NCBI GenBank assembly: GCA_964446585.1
Contig: CAYUPI010000055.1
Coordinates: 1-37,110 of the forward strand
Direction: 5' to 3'
DNA: 37,110 bases
Source of the DNA: CAYUPI01 sp964446585
GTDB taxonomy: Bacteria; Verrucomicrobiota; Verrucomicrobiia; Limisphaerales; UBA8199
Translations under genes and position numbers: made by a program
The notes under the pieces: model-generated
The model's input: the letters and a program-made list of their open reading frames with translations, nothing else
Databases searched by the model: none
Told to the model about the DNA's origin: nothing
Part shown: in pieces, positions 16,563 through 24,988 of the stretch
Position numbering within the stretch: the first letter of the stretch is position 1
How the letters are laid out: the number at the start of each line of letters is the position of its first letter

Positions 16563-18404
16563 ATGAAGCCGTTTCTTCATTCCTTTGTGCTCGCTGTGTT
16601 CACCCTCGCACTTTTGCCGAGCGGAAATGCTCAATCGACCCGGTCCAGCTCACGCGATACCAACGATGTCATCGCACGGATCCGCGACGAAGGCATGAAC
16701 CATTCCCGCGTGATGGAGACACTCAGCACCTTGAGCGATGTGATCGGCCCCCGACTCACCGGCTCGCCTAACCTCAAGCGCGCCAATGAATGGACGCGCG
16801 ATGAGCTCCAGCGTTTTGGCCTCACCAACGCGCACCTGGAGGCCTGGGGCCCGTTCGGCCGCGGCTGGTCGCTCAAACGTTTCTCGGCCCAGGTCGTCGA
16901 GCCCCAGACCATTCCGGTGATTGGCTATCCTAATGCCTGGTCGCCCGGCTTCGACCGGCCGTTGGTGGCTGAGGTAGCCTATTTCGAGGGCGGCACGAAT
17001 GACATGGAAACCCTCAAAGGCAAACTGGGGGGAAAGATCGTCCTGAACGGCGCGACGCGCGAAGTGCGGCCGCGTTTCGAGCCTCTCGCCTTGCGGCTGC
17101 CGGAGACCAATCTGCTTCGCCTGGCCAACAGCGCCCCGGGACGCAGCGGCGACTTCCAGTTTGCGGGTGACTCTGGAAGATTCGGCGCCGGCTTCGGCGC
17201 CCGCGGCGGATCGAGCAACCGGCTGGCGGGGGTCGCTCGCAGCGGAAGCGACGATTCGGAAACCAGCACTAACGCCACGCGCTCTGCGCTGGGGCCGGGG
17301 GCTCGCGGTGGATTCAGGGGGCGCTTCGGCGGGATGGGGCGCTCGCTTTCGTTTTTGGCCAATGAAAAGGCCGCCTTGGTGGTTTCTCCCAGCTTTCAGG
17401 GCGACGGCGGGACGTTTTTCGTGAGTTCGGCTTCCGTGCCTGGCGCTGGATTCGGCGGCGGTGGCTTTTCCAGCAACTCGTCTCGCGCCTGGTCCACCAA
17501 TGCCCCGGCCATTCCGCCTCAGATCACCATCGCCGCCGAAGACTACAATCGCCTGGTCCGGATGATCCAGCACGGTGAGAAATTGAAAATGGCAGTGGAT
17601 CTCCAGGTCCAGTTTCACGACGCGGATCTCCTGGCGTACAACACCATCGCCGAAATTCCGGGCAGCGATCTCAAGAACGAAATTGTGATGCTCGGCGCCC
17701 ACCTGGATTCCTGGCACAGCGGCACTGGGGCGACCGATAATGGGGCGGGCGTTGCGGCGACGATGGAAGCGGTGCGCATCCTGAAGGCGCTGAAACTGCA
17801 GCCGCGCCGGACTGTCCGAATCGGCCTGTGGAGCGGGGAAGAGCAGGGGCTTCTCGGCTCAAAAGCTTACGTCACCAGACATTTTGGCTACTACACAAAC
17901 AATTCGAGTTCCAGTTCGACGAACATTCGCGCACCCAAGGACGATGAGGATACAACCCCGAGCCCAAGAACCAGAGCCAACGGAACCAACGCCGCGCCAT
18001 CCCGGAAGCTGATCCGCGGACCGGAGTACGAAAGTCTCTCCGCTTATTTCAACCTCGATAATGGCGCAGGCAAAATCCGTGGCGTTTATATGCAAGGGAA
18101 CGAAGCGGTGCGCCCGCTCTTCCGGCGCTGGCTTGAGCCGTTCTCAGAACTGGGCGCCGAAACTCTGACGCTTGCCAACACTGGCGGCACCGACCACACC
18201 TCCTTTGACTCGATCGGCCTGCCCGGATTTCAGTTTATCCAGGACCCGATCGATTACTGGAGCCGCACGCACCATTCCAACGAAGACGTTTATGATCGCA
18301 TCCCGCCCGAGGATTTGAAGCAGGCCGCGACCATTCTCGCAGCGTTCACTTACGATGCCGCAATGGCCGACGAGAAGCTGCCGCGCAAACCGAAGGAGCT
18401 GTAA
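16563..18404 (+). CDS. Secreted M28-family zinc aminopeptidase
   Basis: The protein is 613 residues from ATG 16563 (MKPFLHSFVLAVFTLALLPSGNAQ, a good signal peptide). An upstream in-frame ATG at 16518 adds 15 residues before the signal. A PA-like insert region covers about 100-345, interrupted by a Gly/Arg/Phe/Ser-rich low-complexity stretch (about 195-260). The M28 metallopeptidase core has His380 in GAHLDSW, Asp392 in ATDNGAG, the Glu426-Glu427 pair in WSGEEQGLLGS, an Asp in FNLDNGAG and a His in GGTDHTSFD. All five zinc and catalytic positions are therefore present. It should release N-terminal amino acids from peptides in the periplasm or outside (family inference). Low-complexity Ser/Thr-rich segments also lie at about 445-480. 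Confidence 0.92.
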   Translation: MKPFLHSFVLAVFTLALLPSGNAQSTRSSSRDTNDVIARIRDEGMNHSRVMETLSTLSDVIGPRLTGSPNLKRANEWTRDELQRFGLTNAHLEAWGPFGRGWSLKRFSAQVVEPQTIPVIGYPNAWSPGFDRPLVAEVAYFEGGTNDMETLKGKLGGKIVLNGATREVRPRFEPLALRLPETNLLRLANSAPGRSGDFQFAGDSGRFGAGFGARGGSSNRLAGVARSGSDDSETSTNATRSALGPGARGGFRGRFGGMGRSLSFLANEKAALVVSPSFQGDGGTFFVSSASVPGAGFGGGGFSSNSSRAWSTNAPAIPPQITIAAEDYNRLVRMIQHGEKLKMAVDLQVQFHDADLLAYNTIAEIPGSDLKNEIVMLGAHLDSWHSGTGATDNGAGVAATMEAVRILKALKLQPRRTVRIGLWSGEEQGLLGSKAYVTRHFGYYTNNSSSSSTNIRAPKDDEDTTPSPRTRANGTNAAPSRKLIRGPEYESLSAYFNLDNGAGKIRGVYMQGNEAVRPLFRRWLEPFSELGAETLTLANTGGTDHTSFDSIGLPGFQFIQDPIDYWSRTHHSNEDVYDRIPPEDLKQAATILAAFTYDAAMADEKLPRKPKEL

Positions 18405-18448
18405 CAGGTAGTTCGTCCGGCGAGCCATAACGAAGTGACATTGTGGTT

Positions 18449-18706
18449 TTAGCGACGCCCCAACACTTTCGCCAGGGCGTCGTAAACATCTCCGACAGTC
18501 TCCACACGCTCGACTTCCTCGTCGGCGATAGAAATTCCGACATGATCTTCCAACCGCATCACGATCTCCACTTTCGTCAGCGAGTCCGCTCCCAGGTCGG
18601 CCTCAAGCGATGCCCCGAGTGTGAGCTGTTCCCGCTTCACGTCGAGCTCTTCCATGAGGATTTCCTGCACGGCGGCCACTTCTTTTTCTGTCAATAGATC
18701 TACCAT
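18449..18706 (-). CDS. Acyl carrier protein
   Basis: This 85-residue acidic four-helix carrier has the phosphopantetheine attachment site Ser42 in LGADSLTKVEIVMRLED. Length and acidity are normal for an ACP. The start is well supported: AGGAG lies three nucleotides before the ATG. It diverges from the known primary-metabolism ACP (no acpP-like DSLDTVELVMALEEEF), and no fatty-acid or polyketide enzyme is nearby. It may therefore be a secondary or dedicated carrier. It is divergent from a LysR-type regulator across 150 bp, which suggests the regulator controls it. Confidence 0.93.
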   Translation of the reverse strand: MVDLLTEKEVAAVQEILMEELDVKREQLTLGASLEADLGADSLTKVEIVMRLEDHVGISIADEEVERVETVGDVYDALAKVLGRR

Positions 18707-18813
18707 AAGCTCCTGCTTGTTCGCGCAGACCGTCCCGACCTGGCTGTCACGCCGGTTCGCGAGCTCCTCAGACAGGCGTCTGTCATCCGCTTCTACTCTA
18801 ACAGCGAGAAACT

Positions 18814-18856
18814 GCTTTCATAGTGTGTTTATTTTATATATCATTACTATTTAGTC
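18814..18856 (+). promoter_or_regulatory. AT-rich divergent promoter region
   Basis: Positions 18814-18856 form an unusually AT-rich patch (TTATTTTATATATCATTACT) directly before the LysR start in a GC-rich window. It lies between two divergent genes. The exact -35 and -10 boxes are not clear, so this is only a likely location. Confidence 0.35.
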
Positions 18857-19756
18857 ATGTTTGAGCGCTTATTCGCGGAGTCGGGTTTGTCACTGGATCG
18901 GCTACGGGTGCTTGTCGAGGTCGGCGCCACCGGCAGCATTGTGCGGGCGGCGGAAAGTGATCCGGTCCGCCAAAGTCAGTACAGCCGACAACTGAAGGAA
19001 CTGGAGGATTTCTTTCAGGCGACGCTGGCCGAACGCCAAGGCCGGGGAGTGCGATTGACTGCGGCCGGGCGCGAGTTGGCGCGGATTTCGCGGTTCTTTC
19101 TCTTGGGTCTTGCGAATTTTCAGCGCGGCTGCATTTCGGGGCAGCAGACCTACCGCATCGGGGCTGACGCAACTTTCATCGCGTCATTTCTTCTGCCGGC
19201 CCTGGCGAAGATAAGGAGGAAGTCACCAAGTGTCAGGCTCGTTCTCGAAACTGTCACTGCAACCGATGCCGAAAGGCGGCTGCACGAACTGACCTTGGAT
19301 TTTTGCATCGTGACGCAGTCTGAGCTAAGCCGACCGCTTCAGCTTAGAGCACTCCGGCGATGGCGGCTTCAACTCTGGGTGCCCAAAGCTCTGTTCGCAT
19401 CCGAGCGACAAGCTAGCCGTGCCTTCGCGGAGCGGCGTCTCCTATTGGCGTGGCCTGGCACAGAGATTCCCCAGCAGGCGTTCAGATTTCCAGCGAATCA
19501 TGAGCCGGCAATGGTTTGCAACAATTTCCTCGAGGCACGAGCGGCTGTAGGCGGACAAGCCCTTGCTACTTTTTTGCCGGAGTTTCTTGAGCCGGGCGGA
19601 AGGAGTGATCTCTTTCTCAGGATCGAACTTCCGGAGTTAAGCGGTCTGAGTTTTTGCTACAGCCTTGCCTGGAATCCACGGTTGTTGCGCCTGAATGTCC
19701 ATGCCTCACGCTACCGAGACGCTCTCATTGGCGCGCTAAGCGGAGAGCTGTGCTGA
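18857..19756 (+). CDS. LysR-family transcriptional regulator
   Basis: This 299-residue protein has an N-terminal winged helix-turn-helix (about 12-70). LDRLRVLVEVGATGSIVRAA and QSQYSRQLKELEDFF read as the LysR HTH, followed by RQGRGVRLTAAGRELA. The effector-binding region (about 95-290) fits two periplasmic-binding-protein-like lobes (TYRIGADATFIASFLLPALAKI) but is divergent. The HTH contains an extra residue or two (SDPVRQ) compared with typical AxxLxxSQPAVS. It lies divergent from the ACP gene, the normal LysR arrangement, so it is likely to regulate the shared intergenic region. The effector is unknown. Confidence 0.85.
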   Translation: MFERLFAESGLSLDRLRVLVEVGATGSIVRAAESDPVRQSQYSRQLKELEDFFQATLAERQGRGVRLTAAGRELARISRFFLLGLANFQRGCISGQQTYRIGADATFIASFLLPALAKIRRKSPSVRLVLETVTATDAERRLHELTLDFCIVTQSELSRPLQLRALRRWRLQLWVPKALFASERQASRAFAERRLLLAWPGTEIPQQAFRFPANHEPAMVCNNFLEARAAVGGQALATFLPEFLEPGGRSDLFLRIELPELSGLSFCYSLAWNPRLLRLNVHASRYRDALIGALSGELC

Positions 19757-19801
19757 GAGTATGACGACGCTTCAATGACGCGGAGAAGACAGGCGCGCGC
19801 G

Positions 19802-20446
19802 TTAAGCGCCGTGCTTTCCGTTTCCGTTGATATGTCCTGAGCCGTTGGCGTGCGGCGAAGGGCCGTGCCCCGGCGAGGGCAACTCGAGTCGAGTGAGGAG
19901 TGCGGCGATTTTGCGGCGGTGCCGGATAACCATGGTGTGAGAGAGCTTGAGCTTTCGGCCAATTTCGCGCGGCCCAAGGCCGTCAGCCAGGCAGTCCAAG
20001 ACGGCTTGTTCCTGTTGGGAAAGCTGCAAGGCGAGCAGCGTCATGATTTCCCGCACGCTGACGCTGGTCACCACCGAGTTGTCCGAGTCCCCCTGCTCGG
20101 GTGTGAAGTCTTCCTCCTCAGAATGGTCGGTGAAGGGTAACTGGGCGCGCCAGCGTTTGCCCGAATCGATGCTCCGGCCGGAATTAAGATAATGTTGAAG
20201 ATGAAACCGGCAACTCTGCAGGTACCAACTCTTTGTCTGGCCGGGGCGCCGGGTTTCGGTCAGCCACAAATGGACCATCGCTTCCTGCAGCAAATCTTCC
20301 TGCAGGGCCGGATTGGGTGTCAGGCCTTGAATCATTCGGGACAAAGCCCCGCGCATCAGGGCCCCTTTTTCGAGAGCGCCAGAGGAACTGGACCCATTCC
20401 CGTTACGAACGTCCTTCTTGCTGCCGTTAATTGGCTGGACGCTCAT
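19802..20446 (-). CDS. ECF-like RNA polymerase sigma factor
   Basis: This 214-residue protein has a low-complexity start (about 1-35). A sigma region-2-like segment follows (NPALQEDLLQEAMVHLW and KSWYLQSCRFHLQHYL). A linker rich in Glu/Asp (about 100-125) precedes a region 4 helix-turn-helix (LSQQEQAVLDCLADGLGPREIGRKLKLSHTMV, quoted here in part). The C-terminal 25 residues are Gly/His/Asn-rich and disordered. No anti-sigma factor is adjacent. It is transcribed away from the MoxR operon, whose upstream region it shares (about 440 bp). Confidence 0.75.
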   Translation of the reverse strand: MSVQPINGSKKDVRNGNGSSSSGALEKGALMRGALSRMIQGLTPNPALQEDLLQEAMVHLWLTETRRPGQTKSWYLQSCRFHLQHYLNSGRSIDSGKRWRAQLPFTDHSEEEDFTPEQGDSDNSVVTSVSVREIMTLLALQLSQQEQAVLDCLADGLGPREIGRKLKLSHTMVIRHRRKIAALLTRLELPSPGHGPSPHANGSGHINGNGKHGA

Positions 20447-20888
20447 TGCTGGTCGGCCCCCATCCGGGAAGTTCCGCTATTCATAGTTGACTCTTTATCT
20501 CCGCATGAATCCTGGCCATGGCCCATTCCCCCTTATTACCCAGCCCCTCCATGACCTGCGGTTCAAAGAATGCCGACAAATGTCAGGCATGACAATTGGG
20601 GTTGTCCCCGGAAAAGCCCCCGGAGAATCCCCGGGCCACCGGAGTACTTTTACGGAGAAGTCATATCGTTGAACGCGGCCGAGTCGGAAATGTCGGCGAC
20701 GACTGGTCATGCCATTGACCATCCTGGATTCGTCTACGACTATCCGCGACCCAGGCAAATCGCCTCATTTCGAAGAACGGCCTCTTAGAAAGTTCAGCGC
20801 TTCTGGAAACCGCCATCGAAGCGGCACCGAGATGAACGCTAGAAATAAATGTGTGTGCAAGGGCCAGTTGAATGGTCTAAATAGGAAC
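20447..20888. promoter_or_regulatory. Shared upstream region of the sigma factor and the MoxR operon
   Basis: No protein gene was found here. Two interrupted palindromes stand out: TGTCA-GGCA-TGACA (20581-20594) and TGGTCA-TGCCAT-TGACCA (20704-20721). A GC-rich CCCGG/CCGGG hairpin lies around 20617-20634. These are possible operators for the divergent units. An in-frame extension of the MoxR frame back to 20709 runs through this region, but its content (no conserved residues) argues against translation. Confidence 0.3.
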
Positions 20889-21890
20889 ATGAACACCGAA
20901 CAAGGAATCCAATCGTTTCGGGAGACGTACGCCGGCCTGCGAACCGAGATTGGGAAGAGGATTGTGGGCCATGAATCGATCGTCGAAGCGACCTTGATCG
21001 CACTTTTCGCCGGAGGCCACGTTTTGCTCGAAGGAGTGCCGGGGCTGGGCAAAACCCTGCTGGTGCGGACGCTGAGCGAAGTGCTGGACCTATCGTTCAA
21101 CCGCATTCAGTTCACGCCCGACCTGATGCCAGCAGACATCCTGGGCACCAACCTCGTCATGGAGACACCTGGCGGCCGGCGTGAGTTCCAGTTCCAGCGC
21201 GGCCCGATTTTCGCCCATTTAATCCTGGCCGACGAAATCAATCGCGCGACGCCCAAGACGCAGTCGGCGCTGCTGGAAGCCATGCAGGAACACCAGGTTA
21301 CCGCGGGTGGAGAATTGCGAAAGCTGGCCGAGCCATTCTTTGTCATGGCCACGCAAAACCCGATCGACCAGGAAGGGACCTACCCGTTGCCTGAAGCGCA
21401 GCTTGACCGCTTCTTTTTCAAGATCCTGGTCGGCTATCCCTCGGCCGAGGAATTGACCGAAGTGCTGGCTCGCACGACCACGGGCGCGCCGGTGCAGGTC
21501 GAAAAGGTACTCAATGGCGAGGCCTTACAAGCGTTAATGAACCTGGTGCGCGAGGTCCCGGTAGCTTCGCATGTGAAAGATTATGCGGTGCGGCTGGTGC
21601 TGGCGACGCATCCCCGCACTGAGACCGCCGTGCCGATAGCCACGCAATATTTGCGGTTCGGGAGCAGTCCGCGCGGAGGACAGACATTGATCCTCGCCGG
21701 AAAGGTTCGCGCTCTGATTCAAGGCCGGTTCAACGTCAGTTTCGATGACCTTGAAGCCGTCGCTTACGGCGCCCTGCGACATCGGCTGATTCCTAATTTC
21801 GAAGCGGAAGCCGAAGGCATCACGACCGACCACATTATTGCCCAGGTACTTAAAGACGTGCCGCGGGATGTGCAGGCGGTAAGCGCGTAG
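20889..21890 (+). CDS. MoxR-family AAA+ ATPase
   Basis: The protein is 333 residues from ATG 20889 (MNTEQGIQSF), preceded by AGGA four nucleotides away. The frame is open 60 codons further upstream without conserved content. Walker A is GVPGLGKT (49-56), Walker B LILADEIN (111-118), sensor 1 the ATQNP motif (154-158), and Arg174 in QLDRFFF the likely finger. A C-terminal lid domain follows. MoxR ATPases act as chaperones that remodel or insert partner VWA-protein complexes (family knowledge). It is followed after 45 bp by DUF58 and then a VWA membrane protein, the standard MoxR order. Confidence 0.95.
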   Translation: MNTEQGIQSFRETYAGLRTEIGKRIVGHESIVEATLIALFAGGHVLLEGVPGLGKTLLVRTLSEVLDLSFNRIQFTPDLMPADILGTNLVMETPGGRREFQFQRGPIFAHLILADEINRATPKTQSALLEAMQEHQVTAGGELRKLAEPFFVMATQNPIDQEGTYPLPEAQLDRFFFKILVGYPSAEELTEVLARTTTGAPVQVEKVLNGEALQALMNLVREVPVASHVKDYAVRLVLATHPRTETAVPIATQYLRFGSSPRGGQTLILAGKVRALIQGRFNVSFDDLEAVAYGALRHRLIPNFEAEAEGITTDHIIAQVLKDVPRDVQAVSA

Positions 21891-21935
21891 CTTCCGAGCG
21901 CCTTTGCAAGAAAGGCCTGGCGGCAGCTTGAAGGT

Positions 21936-22865
21936 ATGAGCAACTCTCTGCTGACTCCCGAACTCCTGCGCCGCCTCGAGCAATTTCAACTGCTGGCCGC
22001 GCGCCGCGCAAAAAGCTCCCTCCGGGGCGAGCGTCGCAGCCGCGCGCGGGGACAATCGGTCGAATTTGCCGATTACCGCAGTTACGTTCCGGGCGACGAT
22101 TTCCGTTATCTCGACTGGAACCTGTACGGCCGCCTGGAACGCTTGTTCCTGAAGCTGTATGAGGAAGAACGCGAACTGCCGGTGCGCATCTTTCTGGATG
22201 CCAGCGAGTCCATGACATTTGGCGAGCCCCGGAAATTTGATTTCGCCCGGCAAGTGGCGGCCGCCGTCGGGTACGTGGCCCTCTGCGGCTTCGACCGCGT
22301 TAGCGTTGTTCCCTTTCCGAATCAAGTCAGCGAAGGCTCGCCTAACCAGACGCCCAACATTGTCGAACGGGCAGCTCGCGGCGCCCTGCGCTCCGTGCGC
22401 GGCAAAAAGTCTGCCCTCCAGTTCTTCCAGAATCTCAACTTTCTGACCGCCGGCGGTCCGGCCAATCTCAACGAAGCGCTGCGCCGAGGCGCGCTCGAAG
22501 CGCGCCAGGCCGGCCTCGCCCTGGTGCTGAGTGATTTTCTGGATCCCGCCGGCTACGAATCCGGTCTGACGGCGCTGCTTGGCCGCGGCTTCCAGGTGGA
22601 CATCGTCCACATCCTCGCGCCGGATGAGCTGAACCCGACAGCCTTTGGGGATCTGCGCCTGGTGGATTCGGAGACCGGCGCGATGCAGGAGGTCACCTTC
22701 GGCCGGTACCGGATGAAATCCTACCAGCAAGCGGTGCAGAATTTCCTCCAGCGCCTGCGCGAGTTCTGCCAGGGCCGCGGGATCAATTATTTCACAGCCA
22801 GCTCCAGCACCTCGCTGGAGGAACTCCTCCTTAAGCAGTTGAGACAGGCCGAGGTTTGGGCGTGA
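21936..22865 (+). CDS. DUF58 domain protein
   Basis: This 309-residue protein has the DUF58 core SVEFADYRSYVPGDDFRYLDW (residues 41-61, quoted approximately) followed by RIFLDASESM, an Asp-x-Ser-x-Ser metal-site-like motif at 88-92. Downstream strands read ALVLSDFLDP and FQVDIVHILAPDE, resembling a VWA fold. DUF58 proteins are conserved partners of MoxR ATPases in envelope-stress and respiratory-complex assembly operons. There are no transmembrane segments, so it is probably cytosolic. The start is supported by AAGG near the ATG and by 45 bp spacing to moxR. Confidence 0.92.
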   Translation: MSNSLLTPELLRRLEQFQLLAARRAKSSLRGERRSRARGQSVEFADYRSYVPGDDFRYLDWNLYGRLERLFLKLYEEERELPVRIFLDASESMTFGEPRKFDFARQVAAAVGYVALCGFDRVSVVPFPNQVSEGSPNQTPNIVERAARGALRSVRGKKSALQFFQNLNFLTAGGPANLNEALRRGALEARQAGLALVLSDFLDPAGYESGLTALLGRGFQVDIVHILAPDELNPTAFGDLRLVDSETGAMQEVTFGRYRMKSYQQAVQNFLQRLREFCQGRGINYFTASSSTSLEELLLKQLRQAEVWA

Positions 22866-22984
22866 AATCAAATCCGAAATCCGAAATCCGAAGTCCGAAT
22901 AACTCGGAGATTCGGACAATGTCTCCCGTTCAGATTTCGGCCTTCGGGTTTTCTTCGGATTTCGGCCTTCGGGTTTCGGATTTT
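22865..22984. repeat. Heptad-repeat hairpin between DUF58 and VWA genes
   Basis: The left side holds four AAATCCG-type heptads (about 22870-22897). The right side (22933-22984) carries complementary TTCGGAT/TTCGGCC/TTCGGGT words. Together they can fold as a large hairpin. The element fills nearly the whole intra-operon gap and leaves no clear ribosome binding site before ATG 22993. Confidence 0.8.
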
Positions 22985-22992
22985 CCGCGCAC

Positions 22993-24828
22993 ATGAGCTT
23001 TCTCGTTCCTGCCGCCTTCGCCTTCGCTGCTGCCCTTCCGGTGGTGGTCCTGTTCTACCTGCTCAAGCGGAAGCGGGTCGTGAAACTGGTTTCGAGCACA
23101 TTGCTCTGGCAGAAATTTCTGGCCGAGACCCAGGCCAGCGCTCCGTTCCAACGGCTGCGGAAGAATTGGCTGCTGATTCTGCAACTTGTCTTGCTGACGC
23201 TGGCGGTGCTGGCTCTCACTCGGCCGTTCTTTAAGACCCAAGCCCGGCCCGCACAGTTGCGTGTCGTGATCCTCGACGCCTCCGCTTCAATGCAGGCCAC
23301 GGATGAGAGTCCGACCCGATTTGAAAAGGCTCGCGCCGAGGCATTGAAATGGGTGGACAGCCTGGCCGATACCGATCAGATGGTCATCCTGCAAGCGGGC
23401 GCCAGCACCGAAGTCAAACAATCCGCCACCAGCGAAAAAGCGGCCTTGCGGCGCGCACTGATGGCTTGCACGTGCTCGGACGGACCGACCCGGCTGGTCC
23501 CCGCGCTACGAATGGCCGAGTCGCTCGTGCGCGATCAGCGCAGCGCCGAGATCCATTTGTTCAGCGACGGCGCTGTGCCGGAGCTAAATGAGTTCGAGAA
23601 TAAGGCGCTGCCGCTGATCTATCATCGCGTCGGCAAAGGTTCTAACAACGCCGGCATCACCGCCCTGGATGTGCGCGCGAATCCTGAGGACAGCCGGCAG
23701 CGGGCCATTTACGCCAGCATCGCCAATTTTTCCACGAATAATGTGGAGACAGAAGTGGAATTGAGGCTGGACGACCGGCTGCTGGAAACACGCCCGCTAA
23801 GAATTCCCGCCGGAGAAACATCCCCGCATGTCTTTGTGGCTTCACAGCCGCGCGACGGCGTCTTCACGTTGCGTCTGACGAGCCAGGATGATCTGGCGGC
23901 CGACAACCAGGCATCGATCGTCAGCCTGTTGCCGAAGCCGGTCAAAGTGCTTTTGGTCTCCCGTGGAAACCGGCTCTTGGAAAAAGCATTCCGCGCAGTG
24001 GCCAATGTCGTGCTCGCGACCTCCACGGATCTGACAGATGCAGCCGCCGCCTGGGATTTTGTAGTACTGGACGACGTGACGCCGACCGTGTGGCCCGCGG
24101 GCAATGTGCTGGCCATCCACGTGGTGAACACGAATTGGCTTCAAGGGGTCACGCGCGCCGAGACGCCACCGATTGTGGACTGGCGCGCGGCCCATCCGCT
24201 TCTGCGGTACTCAGGATTCGACAATGTGCAGGTGATGCAGAGCCTGACCGCTAAGACCCCGAGCTGGGCCGTGTCGCTGGCCGATGCGCCGCAGGCGCCA
24301 CTGATGCTCGCAGGCGAGCTCGGGCGACAGCGTATCATCTGGATCGGCTTCGATATCCTGGAGAGCAACTGGCCGTTGCGAGTCTCCTTTCCCATTTTCA
24401 TCGCCAATGCCGTCGAGTGGCTGAACCCTGCCAATGCGAAGGGCGGGCAACTGCTCGTCAAAGCCGGCGAGGCATTTCGAATGGCCTTAGCGCATCCCGA
24501 GAAAAGCGCGCACATCATTCTTCCGGGCGGCACGACCAAAACGCTCGAGGTCGATCCGAACGCCAATGAGTTCGTGTTCGGCGACACCTACCAGCAAGGC
24601 ATTTACCGTCTGCGCCTCGGCACCAACGACGTGGTTTTTTGCGTGGACCTGCTCGATTCGGCCGAGAGCAATATTAAACCGCGCGATGAATTGCAGTTAG
24701 GCAAGTACACCAAAGTGACCGCGACGACGATGCAGAGGACGAACCTGGAATTGTGGCGCACCGTTGCCGCCCTGGGCCTATTGGTGCTACTCGGGGAGTG
24801 GTGGTACTACCATCGGAGGACGGTATGA
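22993..24828 (+). CDS. BatA-like membrane protein with VWA domain
   Basis: This 611-residue protein has an N-terminal BatA-type membrane domain: helix 4-24 (PAAFAFAAALPVVVLFYLL), the KRKRVVKLVSSTLLWQ segment, and a second helix 58-77. A VWA domain with the metal-site motif DASAS (95-99) follows. A beta-rich middle region comes next, then a glutamine-amidotransferase-like stretch (VKVLLVSRGNRLL, WIGFDILESNWP). A C-terminal helix lies at about 587-605 (VAALGLLVLLGEWWYY). This is the usual third gene of MoxR/DUF58/VWA operons (BatA/BatB-like), placing the VWA domain outside the membrane. The start has no good ribosome binding site because a repeat fills the upstream gap. Confidence 0.9.
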   Translation: MSFLVPAAFAFAAALPVVVLFYLLKRKRVVKLVSSTLLWQKFLAETQASAPFQRLRKNWLLILQLVLLTLAVLALTRPFFKTQARPAQLRVVILDASASMQATDESPTRFEKARAEALKWVDSLADTDQMVILQAGASTEVKQSATSEKAALRRALMACTCSDGPTRLVPALRMAESLVRDQRSAEIHLFSDGAVPELNEFENKALPLIYHRVGKGSNNAGITALDVRANPEDSRQRAIYASIANFSTNNVETEVELRLDDRLLETRPLRIPAGETSPHVFVASQPRDGVFTLRLTSQDDLAADNQASIVSLLPKPVKVLLVSRGNRLLEKAFRAVANVVLATSTDLTDAAAAWDFVVLDDVTPTVWPAGNVLAIHVVNTNWLQGVTRAETPPIVDWRAAHPLLRYSGFDNVQVMQSLTAKTPSWAVSLADAPQAPLMLAGELGRQRIIWIGFDILESNWPLRVSFPIFIANAVEWLNPANAKGGQLLVKAGEAFRMALAHPEKSAHIILPGGTTKTLEVDPNANEFVFGDTYQQGIYRLRLGTNDVVFCVDLLDSAESNIKPRDELQLGKYTKVTATTMQRTNLELWRTVAALGLLVLLGEWWYYHRRTV

Positions 24829-24841
24829 CATTTTCTACAGT

Positions 24842-24908
24842 TCTCGTCCTTGTCCTCGTTCTCGTAATCGAGGGCATCGAAAGACCGAGGACGAGGACAA
24901 GCACGAGA
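24842..24908. repeat. Inverted repeat with 23-bp arms in the operon
   Basis: 24842-24864 (TCTCGTCCTTGTCCTCGTTC..) and 24886-24908 (CGAGGACGAGGACAAGCACG..) are reverse complements with two mismatches. The words repeat with a 6-nt period. A 21-nt loop separates the arms. Confidence 0.8.
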
Positions 24909-24988
24909 GCGACGACGGGTCGTTCGCTCCTGGGTTGTGTCTGGTTCACCAAGCGCACCGGTGGCAATCGGGCAGAAAGGGTCCGGCG

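Noticed and set aside
16650..17717. 355-codon minus-strand frame opposite the M28 peptidase
   Set aside because: Antisense to a complete peptidase with all catalytic motifs; composition is that expected from codon bias.
22865..22984. CRISPR array
   Set aside because: The repeat units are 7 nt, degenerate and tandem without spacers of uniform length; no cas genes are present.
21534..22994. 486-codon minus-strand frame opposite MoxR and DUF58
   Set aside because: It is an antisense shadow of two well-supported genes in GC-rich sequence, and runs through the heptad repeat at 22865-22984.
24764..24988. Upstream extension of the ABC binding protein
   Set aside because: It would overlap the VWA gene end and translate the inverted repeat; the anchor and conserved core begin after ATG 24989.
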